A DNA stretch of 33,549 nt from Flavobacterium taihuense (lineage in GTDB: Bacteria > Bacteroidota > Bacteroidia > Flavobacteriales > Flavobacteriaceae), in assembly GCF_019351435.1 (NCBI RefSeq), contig NZ_JAHWYN010000028.1, positions 1-33,549 on the forward strand, written 5' to 3'. Both the position numbers and the translations under genes were made by a program. This document shows positions 1-7,497 of this stretch, in pieces. Within the stretch, counting starts at the first letter, position 1. Each line of letters begins with the position of its first letter. A model generated the notes under the pieces. It had not been told where the DNA came from. It saw only the letters and a list, made by a program, of their open reading frames with translations, and made no database searches.

Positions 1-108
1 TATCTTTCAGAGAGAAAACCTGGCATCACAACCTTTTGGATTGGTCTTCAAAAATTCGCCGCAATTATGCAAGGCTGGATGCTTTTTAGAGATGTGTCCA
101 GACCGTAG
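1..108 (+). pseudogene. C-terminal fragment of a possible transposase
   Basis: Frame 1 is open from the window edge to a TAG at 106-108 and encodes 35 residues, with a segment reading TTFWIGLQKFAAIMQGW. The pattern of tryptophans and glycines resembles the extreme C-terminus of IS4-type transposases, but this is recalled resemblance on a short fragment. The gene continues off the left edge, so it may be intact there. The 200 bases after it hold a short palindrome near 111-120 followed by a T-rich stretch, then AT-rich DNA without a gene. Confidence 0.35.
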
Positions 109-278
109 CTCAATTGAGTTGCTTTTTCATTTTAGTCCTGTTTGATGAATTAGTTTTACTTTGTTTAAAGATTAGCTAAAAAAAGAGACCAATTTACATC
201 TCACTATTTCTAATAAATATTCATGAATTCAAGATAAAGTTGTACCTCAAAAGAAAACATTTAAACAATCTCTTGCAA

Positions 279-286
279 TATTTTTG
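279..286 (+). promoter_or_regulatory. Putative -7 element for bshC
   Basis: TATTTTTG fits the Bacteroidota sigma-A -7 consensus TAnnTTTG and lies 27 bp before the bshC ATG. No TTG -33 box is seen at the usual distance of about 19 bp, so this rests on the -7 motif alone. Confidence 0.4.
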
Positions 287-312
287 CTACTTTAGCAACA
301 AATAAAAACAAT

Positions 313-1905
313 ATGCCAACCGACTGTATCAGCTATCAAAATTCCGGGTATTTCTCTCCTTTGATGAATGATTATTTAAATCAAAAAACTGAATTAGCTT
401 CTTTATACCATCGCTTTCCTACTCTCGAAAACTTTGAAGAACAAATTGATGAGAAAAAAAACAATTTCAATGGCAATTTAAAAAGACAGACTTTAGTAAA
501 TGTTTTAAAAAATCAATATACAGAATTAAACGTTTCTGCTGAAACATTAAGCAATATTGAACTCTTAAACCATCCAAACACATTCACCATTACCACAGGA
601 CATCAGCTCAACTTATTCAGCGGACCGTTGTATTTTTTGTATAAAATCATTTCGACTATTACTTTAACCAAAGAATTAAAAGCGAAATATCATGACTATA
701 ATTTTGTTCCTGTGTATTGGATGGCAACAGAAGACCATGATTTTGAGGAAATAAATTATTTTAGTTTCAAAGGAAAAAAATTCAGATGGAACAAAGAAAG
801 CACAGGTCCGGTTGGGAGATTATCTACCGAAGGTTTAGCTGAATTTTTAGAAATATATGCACTAGAAATAGGTTCTAGCACCAACGCCAATGCCATCAAA
901 AAACTATTTGAAGATTCCTATATCAAACACGATAACTTAGCCGATGCCACAAGATATTTAGCCAACGAACTTTTTGGTTCCTCGGGATTAGTGATTATTG
1001 ACGCCGATAATCCCGATTTGAAACGCTCTTTTATTCCGTATATAAAAGACGAATTGATTCAGCAATCTTCTTTCAAAGCAGTTAGCGAAACTATAACAAA
1101 AATGAACGATTATTTCGTTCAGGTGAATCCGCGTGAAATCAATTTATTTTACATTGAAGACAATTTACGCGAACGAATTATTCTCGAAAACAATGTTTAT
1201 AAAGTCAATCATACGAAAATCAAATTCACAGAAACCGAAATTCTCAAATTATTAGAAAGTAACCCAGAAAAATTCAGTCCCAATGTCATCATGCGTCCAT
1301 TGTACCAAGAAGTTATTCTACCCAATTTATGCTATATTGGCGGAGGCGGGGAAATAGCGTATTGGCTTGAATTAAAATCATTTTTCACTTCCGCAAAAGT
1401 CACCTTCCCAATATTGTTATTGAGAAACTCGGCTCTTTTGGTAACCGAAAAACAAAACAAGAAAGCCGACAAATTAAATCTAACTTGGTCTGATTTATTT
1501 TCGAAACAATCCAATTTAGTCAATAAAATGACCCAAAAACTATCTGATTTCCCGATTGATTTCACTGAACAAAAAGAAGCGCTAAAAAAACAATTCGAGA
1601 CACTTCTGGAACTCGCTAATCACACGGACAAATCATTCTTAGGAGCTGTAAAAGCGCAAGAAATCAAACAAACCAAAGGATTAGAAACACTTGAAAAAAG
1701 ATTACTAATTGCCCAAAAAAGAAAATTCCATGATGAATTGCAACGCATTATTGACTTACAAAATGAATTGTTTCCCAACCAAAGCCTGCAGGAACGTCAA
1801 GCTAATTTTTCAGAATTTTATCTAGAAAATGGAGCGCATTTGATTCCGAAAATAATGAGTCAACTCAAACCTTTAGAACAAAATTTTAATATTATTGTTT
1901 TCTGA
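313..1905 (+). CDS. bshC: Bacillithiol biosynthesis cysteine-adding enzyme BshC
   Basis: BshC adds cysteine to GlcN-malate in the last step of making bacillithiol, a low-molecular-weight thiol used for redox buffering in the cytoplasm. The protein has 530 residues, the usual family length. It shows the nucleotidyltransferase-like N-terminal core with TGHQLNLFSGP at about residues 95-105 and WMATEDHDFEEINYF at about 136-150, then a long basic coiled-coil-rich C-terminal part (about 400-500). The ATG at 313 follows a good -7 element. bshA and bshB are not in this window, so the pathway is inferred to be completed elsewhere. No terminator is obvious before the next gene 115 bp downstream, so co-transcription is possible. 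Confidence 0.93.
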   Translation: MPTDCISYQNSGYFSPLMNDYLNQKTELASLYHRFPTLENFEEQIDEKKNNFNGNLKRQTLVNVLKNQYTELNVSAETLSNIELLNHPNTFTITTGHQLNLFSGPLYFLYKIISTITLTKELKAKYHDYNFVPVYWMATEDHDFEEINYFSFKGKKFRWNKESTGPVGRLSTEGLAEFLEIYALEIGSSTNANAIKKLFEDSYIKHDNLADATRYLANELFGSSGLVIIDADNPDLKRSFIPYIKDELIQQSSFKAVSETITKMNDYFVQVNPREINLFYIEDNLRERIILENNVYKVNHTKIKFTETEILKLLESNPEKFSPNVIMRPLYQEVILPNLCYIGGGGEIAYWLELKSFFTSAKVTFPILLLRNSALLVTEKQNKKADKLNLTWSDLFSKQSNLVNKMTQKLSDFPIDFTEQKEALKKQFETLLELANHTDKSFLGAVKAQEIKQTKGLETLEKRLLIAQKRKFHDELQRIIDLQNELFPNQSLQERQANFSEFYLENGAHLIPKIMSQLKPLEQNFNIIVF

Positions 1906-1968
1906 GATTCTAAGGATCTAAGATTTAAGCAACAGTCCAAAAAAATTTAACCCTTTAAAAAAACTCAG

Positions 1969-1986
1969 TCCCGATAGCTATCGGGA
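1969..1986. repeat. 18-bp perfect palindrome between bshC and the acyltransferase
   Basis: TCCCGATAGCTATCGGGA is a perfect inverted repeat in the 115-bp gap. In RNA it would form a 7-8 bp hairpin, but no T-run follows, so it is a poor terminator. I recall this kind of CCCGATAG palindrome as frequent between genes in flavobacteria. The TCCCGAT half-site also occurs in the two structured elements described at 4766 and 15574. Confidence 0.7.
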
Positions 1987-2020
1987 TAGAATCTCATTAA
2001 CGCAGTAACTTTAAAAAAAA

Positions 2021-3292
2021 ATGACCAAAGACCGCCTTATTTCGCTTGATGTTTTTAGAGGATTAACAATTTTGTTAATGACCATTGTCAACAACCCCGG
2101 TAGTTGGGCAACCGTTTATCCACCTCTACTGCACTCCGAATGGCATGGCTGTACTCCTACCGACTTGGTTTTTCCTTTTTTTATTTTCATCATGGGTGTG
2201 GCTATTTCTTTCGCCATGCCAACCAAAACGTATGACAGCACAACATTCAACAAAATACTAACGCGGTCGTTGCGAATGTTCTGCTTGGGTGTCTTTTTTA
2301 ACTTTTTCGAAAAAATTCAACTCTTCGGATTAGAAGGCATTCCATTAGTAATTGGACGTTTAATTATAACCGCTGGAGCTGGCTATGCATTGATGGGGAA
2401 TTTCAATGCTAAACTAAAAACCTATTTAGCAGTTGCTGTTTTTGTTATCTATTTAATCTTAGCCTATAGCGGTATCGAGGCCTATAAAATCGTGAGACTT
2501 CCAGGTGTACTGCAACGCATCGGAATTGTCTATTTCATTGCTTCTCTTTTGTATCTAAAAACGAATCAAAAAACACAGTTACTAGTAGCTATCGGAATAT
2601 TGCTAAGTTATTGGGCAATCATAACTCTTGTTCCAGCACCCGGATTCGAAATCACAAACCTTGAGAAAGCAACTAACTTAGCGGCTTGGGTCGATAGCGC
2701 TTTGTTAAAAGGACACATGTGGGAAGTAACCAAAACATGGGACCCCGAAGGAATACTAAGCACCATTCCAGCAATTGCTACAGGCTTAATTGGATTACTG
2801 ATTGGGCAGTTGCTTAACAGCCCATTATTGAAATTGGAAAAGGTAAAAAAAATGGCCGTTATCGGAATCGCACTTATCCTATCAGGTCAACTTTGGAATA
2901 TCATTTTTCCAATAAACAAAGCGCTTTGGACCAGTTCATACGTTTTATACACTGCAGGATTAGCGACCTTTTTCTTGGCTATTTTATACTATTGCATAGA
3001 CATTGCCGATTACAAAAAAGGAACCAAATTATTCCTAATTTGGGGAGTCAATCCAATGATTGTATTCTTTCTATCCGAAATTATTCCGCAAGCCATGGTG
3101 ATGATTTCGTTTCCAAATCCGAAGATACCAACCCAACAAATCAATCTTCTGGACTATTCTTATGCCTTTGGAGTACAACCCTTTTTCAACAATCCTATGA
3201 CGGCTTCATTAGTGTTTGCAATACTTTATGTAGGTTTATGGTCTATTTTTTTAGGATATTTCTACAAAAAGAAAATGTTTTTTAAAGTTTAA
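2021..3292 (+). CDS. Multi-pass membrane acyltransferase (DUF5009 / HGSNAT-like, COG4299)
   Basis: A polytopic membrane protein of 423 residues. The N-terminus carries RLISLDVFRGLTI followed by a helix ending in NNPGSW, then HSEWHGCTPTDLVFPFF, which is the signature of the family related to heparan-alpha-glucosaminide N-acetyltransferase (NagX in proteobacteria). The His in this block (about residue 41) corresponds to the family's proposed acetyl-accepting His. About ten hydrophobic segments follow, and the C-terminus ends in a short lysine-rich tail. Family knowledge suggests transfer of acetyl groups to sugars across the membrane, possibly cell-wall amino sugars, but the substrate cannot be read from sequence. 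The ATG lies 115 bp behind bshC on the same strand. It is followed by 111 bp before ndk, which has its own promoter core. Confidence 0.85.
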   Translation: MTKDRLISLDVFRGLTILLMTIVNNPGSWATVYPPLLHSEWHGCTPTDLVFPFFIFIMGVAISFAMPTKTYDSTTFNKILTRSLRMFCLGVFFNFFEKIQLFGLEGIPLVIGRLIITAGAGYALMGNFNAKLKTYLAVAVFVIYLILAYSGIEAYKIVRLPGVLQRIGIVYFIASLLYLKTNQKTQLLVAIGILLSYWAIITLVPAPGFEITNLEKATNLAAWVDSALLKGHMWEVTKTWDPEGILSTIPAIATGLIGLLIGQLLNSPLLKLEKVKKMAVIGIALILSGQLWNIIFPINKALWTSSYVLYTAGLATFFLAILYYCIDIADYKKGTKLFLIWGVNPMIVFFLSEIIPQAMVMISFPNPKIPTQQINLLDYSYAFGVQPFFNNPMTASLVFAILYVGLWSIFLGYFYKKKMFFKV

Positions 3293-3370
3293 AATGGCAA
3301 AAAACCGCAGCAATAACAGATTATCACCATTAAATTGACAATTTGCTAAAATCATTCGATAAAAAAAGTA

Positions 3371-3378
3371 TATTTTTG
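3371..3378 (+). promoter_or_regulatory. Putative -7 element for ndk
   Basis: TATTTTTG followed by C fits TAnnTTTG and sits 33 bp before the ndk ATG. A TTTG lies upstream at 3342-3345, but 25 bp away is longer than the usual 19, so the -33 assignment is weak. Confidence 0.45.
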
Positions 3379-3403
3379 CACAAAATTTTAAAACACAGAA
3401 AAA

Positions 3404-3823
3404 ATGGCGACTAATAGAACTTTTACAATGATTAAACCTGATGCAGTTCAAAACGGACACATCGGAAACATATTGGCAATGATTACAAACGGTGGTTTCA
3501 AAATCGTTTCTTTGAAATTGACACAATTAACAATTGCAGATGCACAAGCATTTTACGCTGTACACGCTGCAAGACCTTTCTACGGAGAATTAGTAGAATT
3601 CATGTCAAGAGGACCAATTGTTGCTGCAATTTTAGAAAAAGAAAATGCAGTTGAAGATTTCAGAACTTTAATTGGTGCTACAAACCCAGCTGAAGCTGCT
3701 GAAGGAACTATCCGTAAAGCATACGCAACTTCTATCGGAGAAAATGCAGTTCACGGTTCTGATAGCGATGAAAATGCAGCTATCGAAAGCGCATTCCATT
3801 TTGCAGGAAGAGAGCAGTTCTAG
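3404..3823 (+). CDS. ndk: Nucleoside diphosphate kinase
   Basis: Ndk moves the gamma-phosphate from ATP to other NDPs through a phosphohistidine, balancing the cytoplasmic NTP and dNTP pools. The protein has 139 residues, the normal length. It shows TFTMIKPDAVQ at the N-terminus, the RPFYGELVEFMSRGP block at about 57-71, GATNPAEA at about 91-98, and the active-site segment NAVHGSDS with His117. It has its own promoter core. Its stop codon is only 4 bp from a heptamer repeat array, and a bidirectional terminator follows. The convergent neighbour is the DUF721 gene. Confidence 0.97.
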   Translation: MATNRTFTMIKPDAVQNGHIGNILAMITNGGFKIVSLKLTQLTIADAQAFYAVHAARPFYGELVEFMSRGPIVAAILEKENAVEDFRTLIGATNPAEAAEGTIRKAYATSIGENAVHGSDSDENAAIESAFHFAGREQF

Positions 3824-3827
3824 TATT

Positions 3828-3917
3828 CAGATTGCAGATTGCAGATTGCAGATTGCAGATTGCAGATTGCAGATTGCAGATTGCAGATTGCAGATTGCAG
3901 ATTGCAGATTGCAGATT
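3828..3917 (+). repeat. Heptamer tandem array, CAGATTG x 12.9
   Basis: Twelve perfect copies of CAGATTG plus a final CAGATT, with no mismatch over 90 bp, begin 4 bp after the ndk stop. An open frame through it repeats the peptide IADCRLQ, an artefact of the 7-bp period (21 bp equals 7 codons). Its perfection suggests recent expansion or active homogenisation. Confidence 0.97.
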
Positions 3918-3919
3918 AT

Positions 3920-3957
3920 ATAAAAAAATCCCATTCTTGCGAATGGGATTTTTTTAT
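3920..3957 (+). terminator. Bidirectional intrinsic terminator between ndk and the DUF721 gene
   Basis: A stem ATCCCATTC/GAATGGGAT with loop TTGC is flanked by an A-run on one side and a T-run on the other. It can terminate transcription from both convergent genes. Confidence 0.88.
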
Positions 3958-3989
3958 ATCTGAATTATTCTACCTTCTTATTCTGACTA

Positions 3990-4031
3990 TTGCCTTCAGC
4001 TTACTGCCTTCTGCCTTCCGCCTTCTGCTAC
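3990..4031 (-). repeat. Second heptamer array (CTGCCTT-type), running into the DUF721 stop codon
   Basis: Six consecutive 7-mers read on the plus strand TTGCCTT, CAGCTTA, CTGCCTT, CTGCCTT, CCGCCTT, CTGCTAC. On the minus strand this directly follows the DUF721 gene, and the last unit contains its stop codon (4028-4030). The unit differs from the CAGATTG array next door, but the period is the same. Less regular 7-mers may extend it to about 3975. Confidence 0.8.
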
Positions 4032-4324
4032 CTAAGAATCACTTCACGTACCACATCCCTGCGTAATTCCTCGTTAATCATTTTTATAATCTTCGATTTC
4101 CCGTGGCTTAATTCCTCGCGCAATACCGCCGATGTCAACTCAACATACAGCGTAGAACCCTTCAAAACCAAATTATTGGTATAACTGTTCACCCCATTTC
4201 CCATCAAATTGCGCCAAGCATCCTTCACGTCAATCTGATCCATTCCAGGTTGCAATTTGTTTACTTCAATAATTTGCTTCAAAATATCCCCAACCGAACT
4301 TTGATTATTTAGTCTTTTTGCCAT
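4028..4324 (-). CDS. DUF721 family protein
   Basis: A small protein of 98 residues with the DUF721 pattern: a basic N-terminus, GDILKQIIEVNKLQPGMDQIDVKDAW, then GNGVNSYT and a C-terminal block ending in VVREVILR. DUF721 is distantly related to the helicase-loading factor DciA; a nucleic-acid role is possible but unproven here. I chose the ATG at 4324 (MAKRLNN) because it fits how family members begin; an in-frame ATG at 4330 would add two residues. The start overlaps the end of the upstream lipoprotein gene by 20 bp, so the two are probably translationally coupled. The stop lies inside a heptamer repeat. Confidence 0.85.
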   Translation of the reverse strand: MAKRLNNQSSVGDILKQIIEVNKLQPGMDQIDVKDAWRNLMGNGVNSYTNNLVLKGSTLYVELTSAVLREELSHGKSKIIKMINEELRRDVVREVILR

Positions 4325-4748
4325 AGTCATCGAGCTTTATAGGCCCTGTTTTTTTATAATGATATTCCTTTTTCTCTACATTCAAAACTACCAGTTCGAC
4401 ATCTGTCAAAGTCAGTATTTCCTCACTCCATTTCATATACGGCGTACTATAATCCAAAAATATTTGGTCATCTGCAAAACGTATTCTTACATTTTCAAAG
4501 GTATCATTCACCAAAAAAGTCCCATCCAATTGCGGCATCACTTTCTTCCGAATCCCTTCATTATTTTTATCAATTCGAAAATAATCAAATGATTCATTCA
4601 TACCGTATTGCTTCTCTTTGCCATCCTCAAAAATTACTTTTTCAATTTCCCAATACCCATTAATTTTGGCAACATCAGCCGAAGTTATTTTTTGCTTACA
4701 CCCAACAAATAAAAGGGCAACTATCAAAACACCAACTATTTTTTTCAT
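4305..4748 (-). CDS. Lipocalin-like lipoprotein
   Basis: A 147-residue precursor with a lipoprotein signal peptide: MKKIVGVLIVALLFVGC has a clear lipobox with the lipidated Cys at 17. The mature part (NGYWEIEKVIFEDGKEKQY and later beta-strand-like segments) resembles the lipocalin-like domains common in Flavobacteriaceae lipoproteins, which begin with a G-x-W motif. It is probably anchored in the envelope, facing the periplasm or cell surface. Ligand and function are unknown. It is the first gene of a two-gene unit with the DUF721 gene, which it overlaps. A structured repeat element lies 17 bp before its start codon, in the same orientation. Confidence 0.75.
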   Translation of the reverse strand: MKKIVGVLIVALLFVGCKQKITSADVAKINGYWEIEKVIFEDGKEKQYGMNESFDYFRIDKNNEGIRKKVMPQLDGTFLVNDTFENVRIRFADDQIFLDYSTPYMKWSEEILTLTDVELVVLNVEKKEYHYKKTGPIKLDDYGKKTK

Positions 4749-4765
4749 ACAATAATTACTTTTTT

Positions 4766-4874
4766 AAGAAGCTATTTCCAGCTGTCCACTTGTATTCCCG
4801 ATTAAAAAAAACTACGGCAAAAAAAGCCTTGTTTTTCTAAATCGGGAGATACCGCTTCCATCTGGGCTAGGGCA
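4766..4874 (-). repeat. Structured interspersed element, copy A (Flavo-1-like?)
   Basis: Read on the minus strand: TAGCCCAGATGGAAGCGGTATC, then a hairpin region bounded by CCCGAT and ATCGGG with an inner GGC-T7-GCC hairpin, then GTGGACAGCTGGAAATAGCTTCTT. The same layout occurs at 15574-15682. The similarity covers both flanks and not only the hairpin, so this is a defined element of about 109 bp. It lies in a divergent intergenic region, which argues against a terminator role. I recall similar elements across Flavobacterium genomes, and it may correspond to the Rfam Flavo-1 RNA motif. That name is a guess from memory. Confidence 0.75.
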
Positions 4875-4905
4875 TCCCGTTTGTCAATATCTTTAGTTAA
4901 TACCG

Positions 4906-4913
4906 CAAAGTTA
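4906..4913 (-). promoter_or_regulatory. Possible -7 element for the lipoprotein/DUF721 unit
   Basis: On the minus strand TAACTTTGC matches TAnnTTTG. Transcription from here would place element copy A in the 5' leader of the lipoprotein gene. No -33 box is seen at the expected distance, so confidence is low. Confidence 0.3.
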
Positions 4914-4959
4914 AACTTAAAAAAACCAAAGAAAATAAAAAAACACATTCTCATTAAAC

Positions 4960-4976
4960 TATTTTTGATATTTTTG
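4960..4976 (+). promoter_or_regulatory. Possible -7 elements for the serine hydrolase gene
   Basis: Two overlapping TATTTTTG boxes at 4960-4967 and 4969-4976 match TAnnTTTG, 28-37 bp before the start codon. No convincing -33 TTG is seen. Confidence 0.35.
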
Positions 4977-5004
4977 GTCTTACCCAAAACCAACCTTCCC
5001 AACC

Positions 5005-6072
5005 ATGTCAAAATCAATACTATTACTCATATTTGCGCTTTCCTGTATCAATTGCTCTTCCGACAATACGGAACCCACACCTAGTACTCCAACAGAAACA
5101 TTATATTTTCCACCTCTTGTTGGCACCACTTGGGAAACCAAATCCATAGAAAGCCTCGGTTGGAAACAATCAGCTGTACAACCGCTCTTAGATTATTTAG
5201 AACTCAAGCATTCCAAAGGATTTATTATTTTGGTCAATGGTCGCATTGTAATGGAAAATTATTTCAACGGACACGATGCTGCCTCCAATTGGTATTGGGC
5301 AAGCGCAGGCAAAACATTAACATCAACGATAACCGGAATTGCACAACAGGAAAATCTCATAAACATCAACAACAAAGTATCTCAATATATAGGAACCGGT
5401 TGGACAAGCGCACCTCTTACCAAAGAAAACCTAATCACCTGCAAAAATCTACTGACCATGACTTCCGGCCTGGACGACACCACTGATGATGTTTCGCCCA
5501 CTTCCCTCATCTACACAGCCGATGCTGGCACACGTTGGGCGTATCACAACGTATATGTAAAACTACAGGACGTCATTGCACAAGCAAGCAGGCAATCCTG
5601 GAGTAACTATTTCAATACCAAATTAAGAGACAAAATCGGAATGAATGGTGCTTGGTTTACATCTGGCAACAATATTGTTTACAGCAGTACAACCAGAAGT
5701 ATGGCACGTTTTGGACTACTAATGTATAATAAAGGGAAATGGCAAAATGATATAATCCTAAACGAAAACTATTTCAACGAAGCCACGAACACTTCACAAA
5801 ATATCAACTTAGGTTATGGTTATTTGTGGTGGCTCAATGGTAAAGCTAATTATCACCTACCACAATCACAAGCTACTTTTCAAGGAAGCATCATCGCTAC
5901 AGCACCAAGCGATATGTTTATGGCTTTGGGTAAAAACGACCAGAAAATCTATGTTGTTCCCAGCAAAAAAATGGTCGTTATCCGTATGGGAGATGCTGCA
6001 GACAGCGTAAACCTGGCCCTATCTGATTTTGACGAAATGCTTTGGACAAAAATAAGTGCTTTGTATCAGTAG
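5005..6072 (+). CDS. Serine hydrolase lipoprotein, class C beta-lactamase family
   Basis: A 355-residue precursor with a lipoprotein signal; the lipidated Cys is probably 17 (INC-SSDN, a typical flavobacterial lipoprotein start), with Cys14 as the alternative. The beta-lactamase/transpeptidase-like fold is shown by S100-A-G-K103 (the nucleophile motif SxxK) and Y180-H-N182 (the YxN motif). A WAS before the nucleophile and LLTMTSGLDD at about 149-158 are typical of the family. The third motif (KTG or HxG) is not obvious. Members are esterases, peptidases or inactive relatives, so the substrate is unknown, and calling it a resistance enzyme is not justified. A strong terminator follows. Confidence 0.85.
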   Translation: MSKSILLLIFALSCINCSSDNTEPTPSTPTETLYFPPLVGTTWETKSIESLGWKQSAVQPLLDYLELKHSKGFIILVNGRIVMENYFNGHDAASNWYWASAGKTLTSTITGIAQQENLININNKVSQYIGTGWTSAPLTKENLITCKNLLTMTSGLDDTTDDVSPTSLIYTADAGTRWAYHNVYVKLQDVIAQASRQSWSNYFNTKLRDKIGMNGAWFTSGNNIVYSSTTRSMARFGLLMYNKGKWQNDIILNENYFNEATNTSQNINLGYGYLWWLNGKANYHLPQSQATFQGSIIATAPSDMFMALGKNDQKIYVVPSKKMVVIRMGDAADSVNLALSDFDEMLWTKISALYQ

Positions 6073-6130
6073 AATAAAAAAAAGTGGTGTTTTATAATTA
6101 AGAAATTACAAAACACCACTTTTTTTATTC
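6073..6130 (+). terminator. Intrinsic terminator after the serine hydrolase gene
   Basis: The stem AAAGTGGTGTTTT/AAAACACCACTTT is followed by a T-run, directly after the stop codon. It is near-symmetrical and could also act on the minus strand for the small membrane gene. Confidence 0.88.
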
Positions 6131-6154
6131 CAGATGGCTACCGAAATAAATTAT

Positions 6155-6328
6155 CTATTTCTTAATCCTTCTAATCAATCCCAAAAAGAAAAAGACCAAA
6201 CCAACAATTAACAATACGTAATAAAAACTAATACTGGTTGTTCTGATAATGTTTGCCAACACAAAAGCCGCAATACTTACAAAGTAAAAATATATTGGGC
6301 TTGCATTTTTTAATGAAGAAAAATCCAT
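6155..6328 (-). CDS. Small two-helix membrane protein downstream of ftsY
   Basis: A 57-residue frame (ATG at 6328, TAG at 6155) begins only 8 bp after the ftsY stop on the same strand. It starts MDFSSLKNASPIYFYFV and ends in LIRRIKK. Two hydrophobic segments (about residues 11-27 and 35-52) are followed by a basic tail, as in a small inner-membrane protein. The spacing suggests an operon with ftsY. It matches no family I recognise. Its membrane nature and position make a link to membrane targeting tempting, but that is only inference. Confidence 0.75.
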   Translation of the reverse strand: MDFSSLKNASPIYFYFVSIAAFVLANIIRTTSISFYYVLLIVGLVFFFLGLIRRIKK

Positions 6329-6336
6329 GAATATTA

Positions 6337-7317
6337 TTATTTAAAAAAACTATCTACAAACTCGTATTTATTAAAAACCTGCAAATCTTCAATTCCTTCT
6401 CCCACTCCAATATATTTAACCGGAATCTGGAATTGATCCGAAATACCAATAACAACACCACCTTTGGCTGTACCGTCTAATTTGGTAACGGCTAAGCAAG
6501 AAACTTCTGTTGCTGCAGTAAATTGTTTGGCTTGCTCGAATGCATTTTGTCCTGTAGAACCGTCCAAAACGAGCATTACATCGTGAGGAGCATCACCAAC
6601 CACTTTTTGCATTACACGCTTTACTTTTGAAAGTTCATTCATCAGGTTAATTTTATTGTGTAAACGACCCGCTGTATCAATAATGACAATATCGGCATTT
6701 TGAGCCACCGCCGATTGCAACGTATCAAAAGCTACCGAAGCCGGATCACTTCCCATATCTTGACGAACGATAGGTACACCTACCCTGTCTGCCCAAATTT
6801 GCAATTGATCAATAGCCGCTGCACGAAACGTATCTGCAGCGCCCAAAACCACATTAAAACCAGCTTTTTTAAACTGATACGCCAGTTTTCCAATAGTTGT
6901 GGTTTTACCCACACCATTTACACCAACCACCATCAAGACATAAGGTTTGGTATTTACAGGAATAACAAATTCAGTTGCTTCACCAGTATTGGTTTCCGAT
7001 AATAATCCAGCAATCTCCTCTCTCAAAATTTGATTGAGTTCTTCAATTCCAAGGTATTTATCAACCTCTACTCTTTTTTCAATTCGGGTAATTATTTTCA
7101 GGGTTGTATTAACTCCCACATCCGAAGAAACAAGAATTTCCTCTAAATTATCCAAAACATCATCATCTACTTTTGACTTTCCAGCCACAGCTTTGGTTAA
7201 CTTGGAAAAAAAAGTGGATTTTGTTTTTTCTAGACCTTTGTCTAATGATTGCTTCGCCTGTTCGCTTAGGCTCGAGTCTTTTTTCTCTGAAGAAAATATT
7301 TTTTTAAAAAAGCTCAT
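6337..7317 (-). CDS. ftsY: Signal recognition particle receptor FtsY
   Basis: FtsY is the SRP receptor GTPase that delivers ribosomes making membrane proteins to the translocon. The protein has 326 residues: a short acidic/lysine-rich N-terminus (about 1-40), the helical N domain, then the G domain with GVNGVGKTTTIGKLA, the DTFRAAA motif, DTAGRLHN and TKLDGTAKGG. The C-terminal YIGVGEGIEDLQVFN is typical. The long acidic A domain of E. coli FtsY is absent, as in most Bacteroidota. A terminator in the 180-bp gap separates it from the ribosomal-protein genes upstream, so it likely has its own promoter. Confidence 0.97.
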   Translation of the reverse strand: MSFFKKIFSSEKKDSSLSEQAKQSLDKGLEKTKSTFFSKLTKAVAGKSKVDDDVLDNLEEILVSSDVGVNTTLKIITRIEKRVEVDKYLGIEELNQILREEIAGLLSETNTGEATEFVIPVNTKPYVLMVVGVNGVGKTTTIGKLAYQFKKAGFNVVLGAADTFRAAAIDQLQIWADRVGVPIVRQDMGSDPASVAFDTLQSAVAQNADIVIIDTAGRLHNKINLMNELSKVKRVMQKVVGDAPHDVMLVLDGSTGQNAFEQAKQFTAATEVSCLAVTKLDGTAKGGVVIGISDQFQIPVKYIGVGEGIEDLQVFNKYEFVDSFFK

Positions 7318-7440
7318 GGAGTTTTATGGTTTGTAATTTACATTTGTCAACTTAAACAAGAAAAATACAGTAGAAACAATCTAATTTATCTCTAAAAAAA
7401 TTTCCAAAAAAGTAGTTTTATTTTCGAGGTGTAAATATAG

Positions 7441-7478
7441 AAAATAAAAAAGCTACTTCCGAATGAAAGTAGCTTTTC
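7441..7478 (-). terminator. Terminator of the rpmB-rpmG-DUF4295 unit
   Basis: The stem AGCTACTT/AAGTAGCT is extended by A/T pairs and followed on the minus strand by a T-run, 20 bp after the DUF4295 stop codon. Confidence 0.8.
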
Positions 7479-7497
7479 TATAAAATGTAATAGTTAA

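Noticed and set aside
1906..1935. Further heptamer array after bshC (GATTCTAAG-like repeats)
   Set aside because: The spacing is irregular (7-9 bp), so it does not meet the strict 7-bp phase seen elsewhere.
3828..3917. CRISPR-like array
   Set aside because: The units are 7 bp with no spacers.
3672..3923. Open frames encoding repeated IADCRLQ peptides
   Set aside because: They exist only because a 7-bp repeat stays open in all frames; there is no start context, and they overlap ndk out of frame.
4802..5017. Minus-strand frame of 71 residues
   Set aside because: It crosses the structured element copy A and the start of the serine hydrolase gene, and its composition is not protein-like.
5005..6072. 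Serine hydrolase as a beta-lactam resistance gene
   Set aside because: SxxK and YxN are shared by many esterases and peptidases; the third motif is unclear and nothing else supports resistance.
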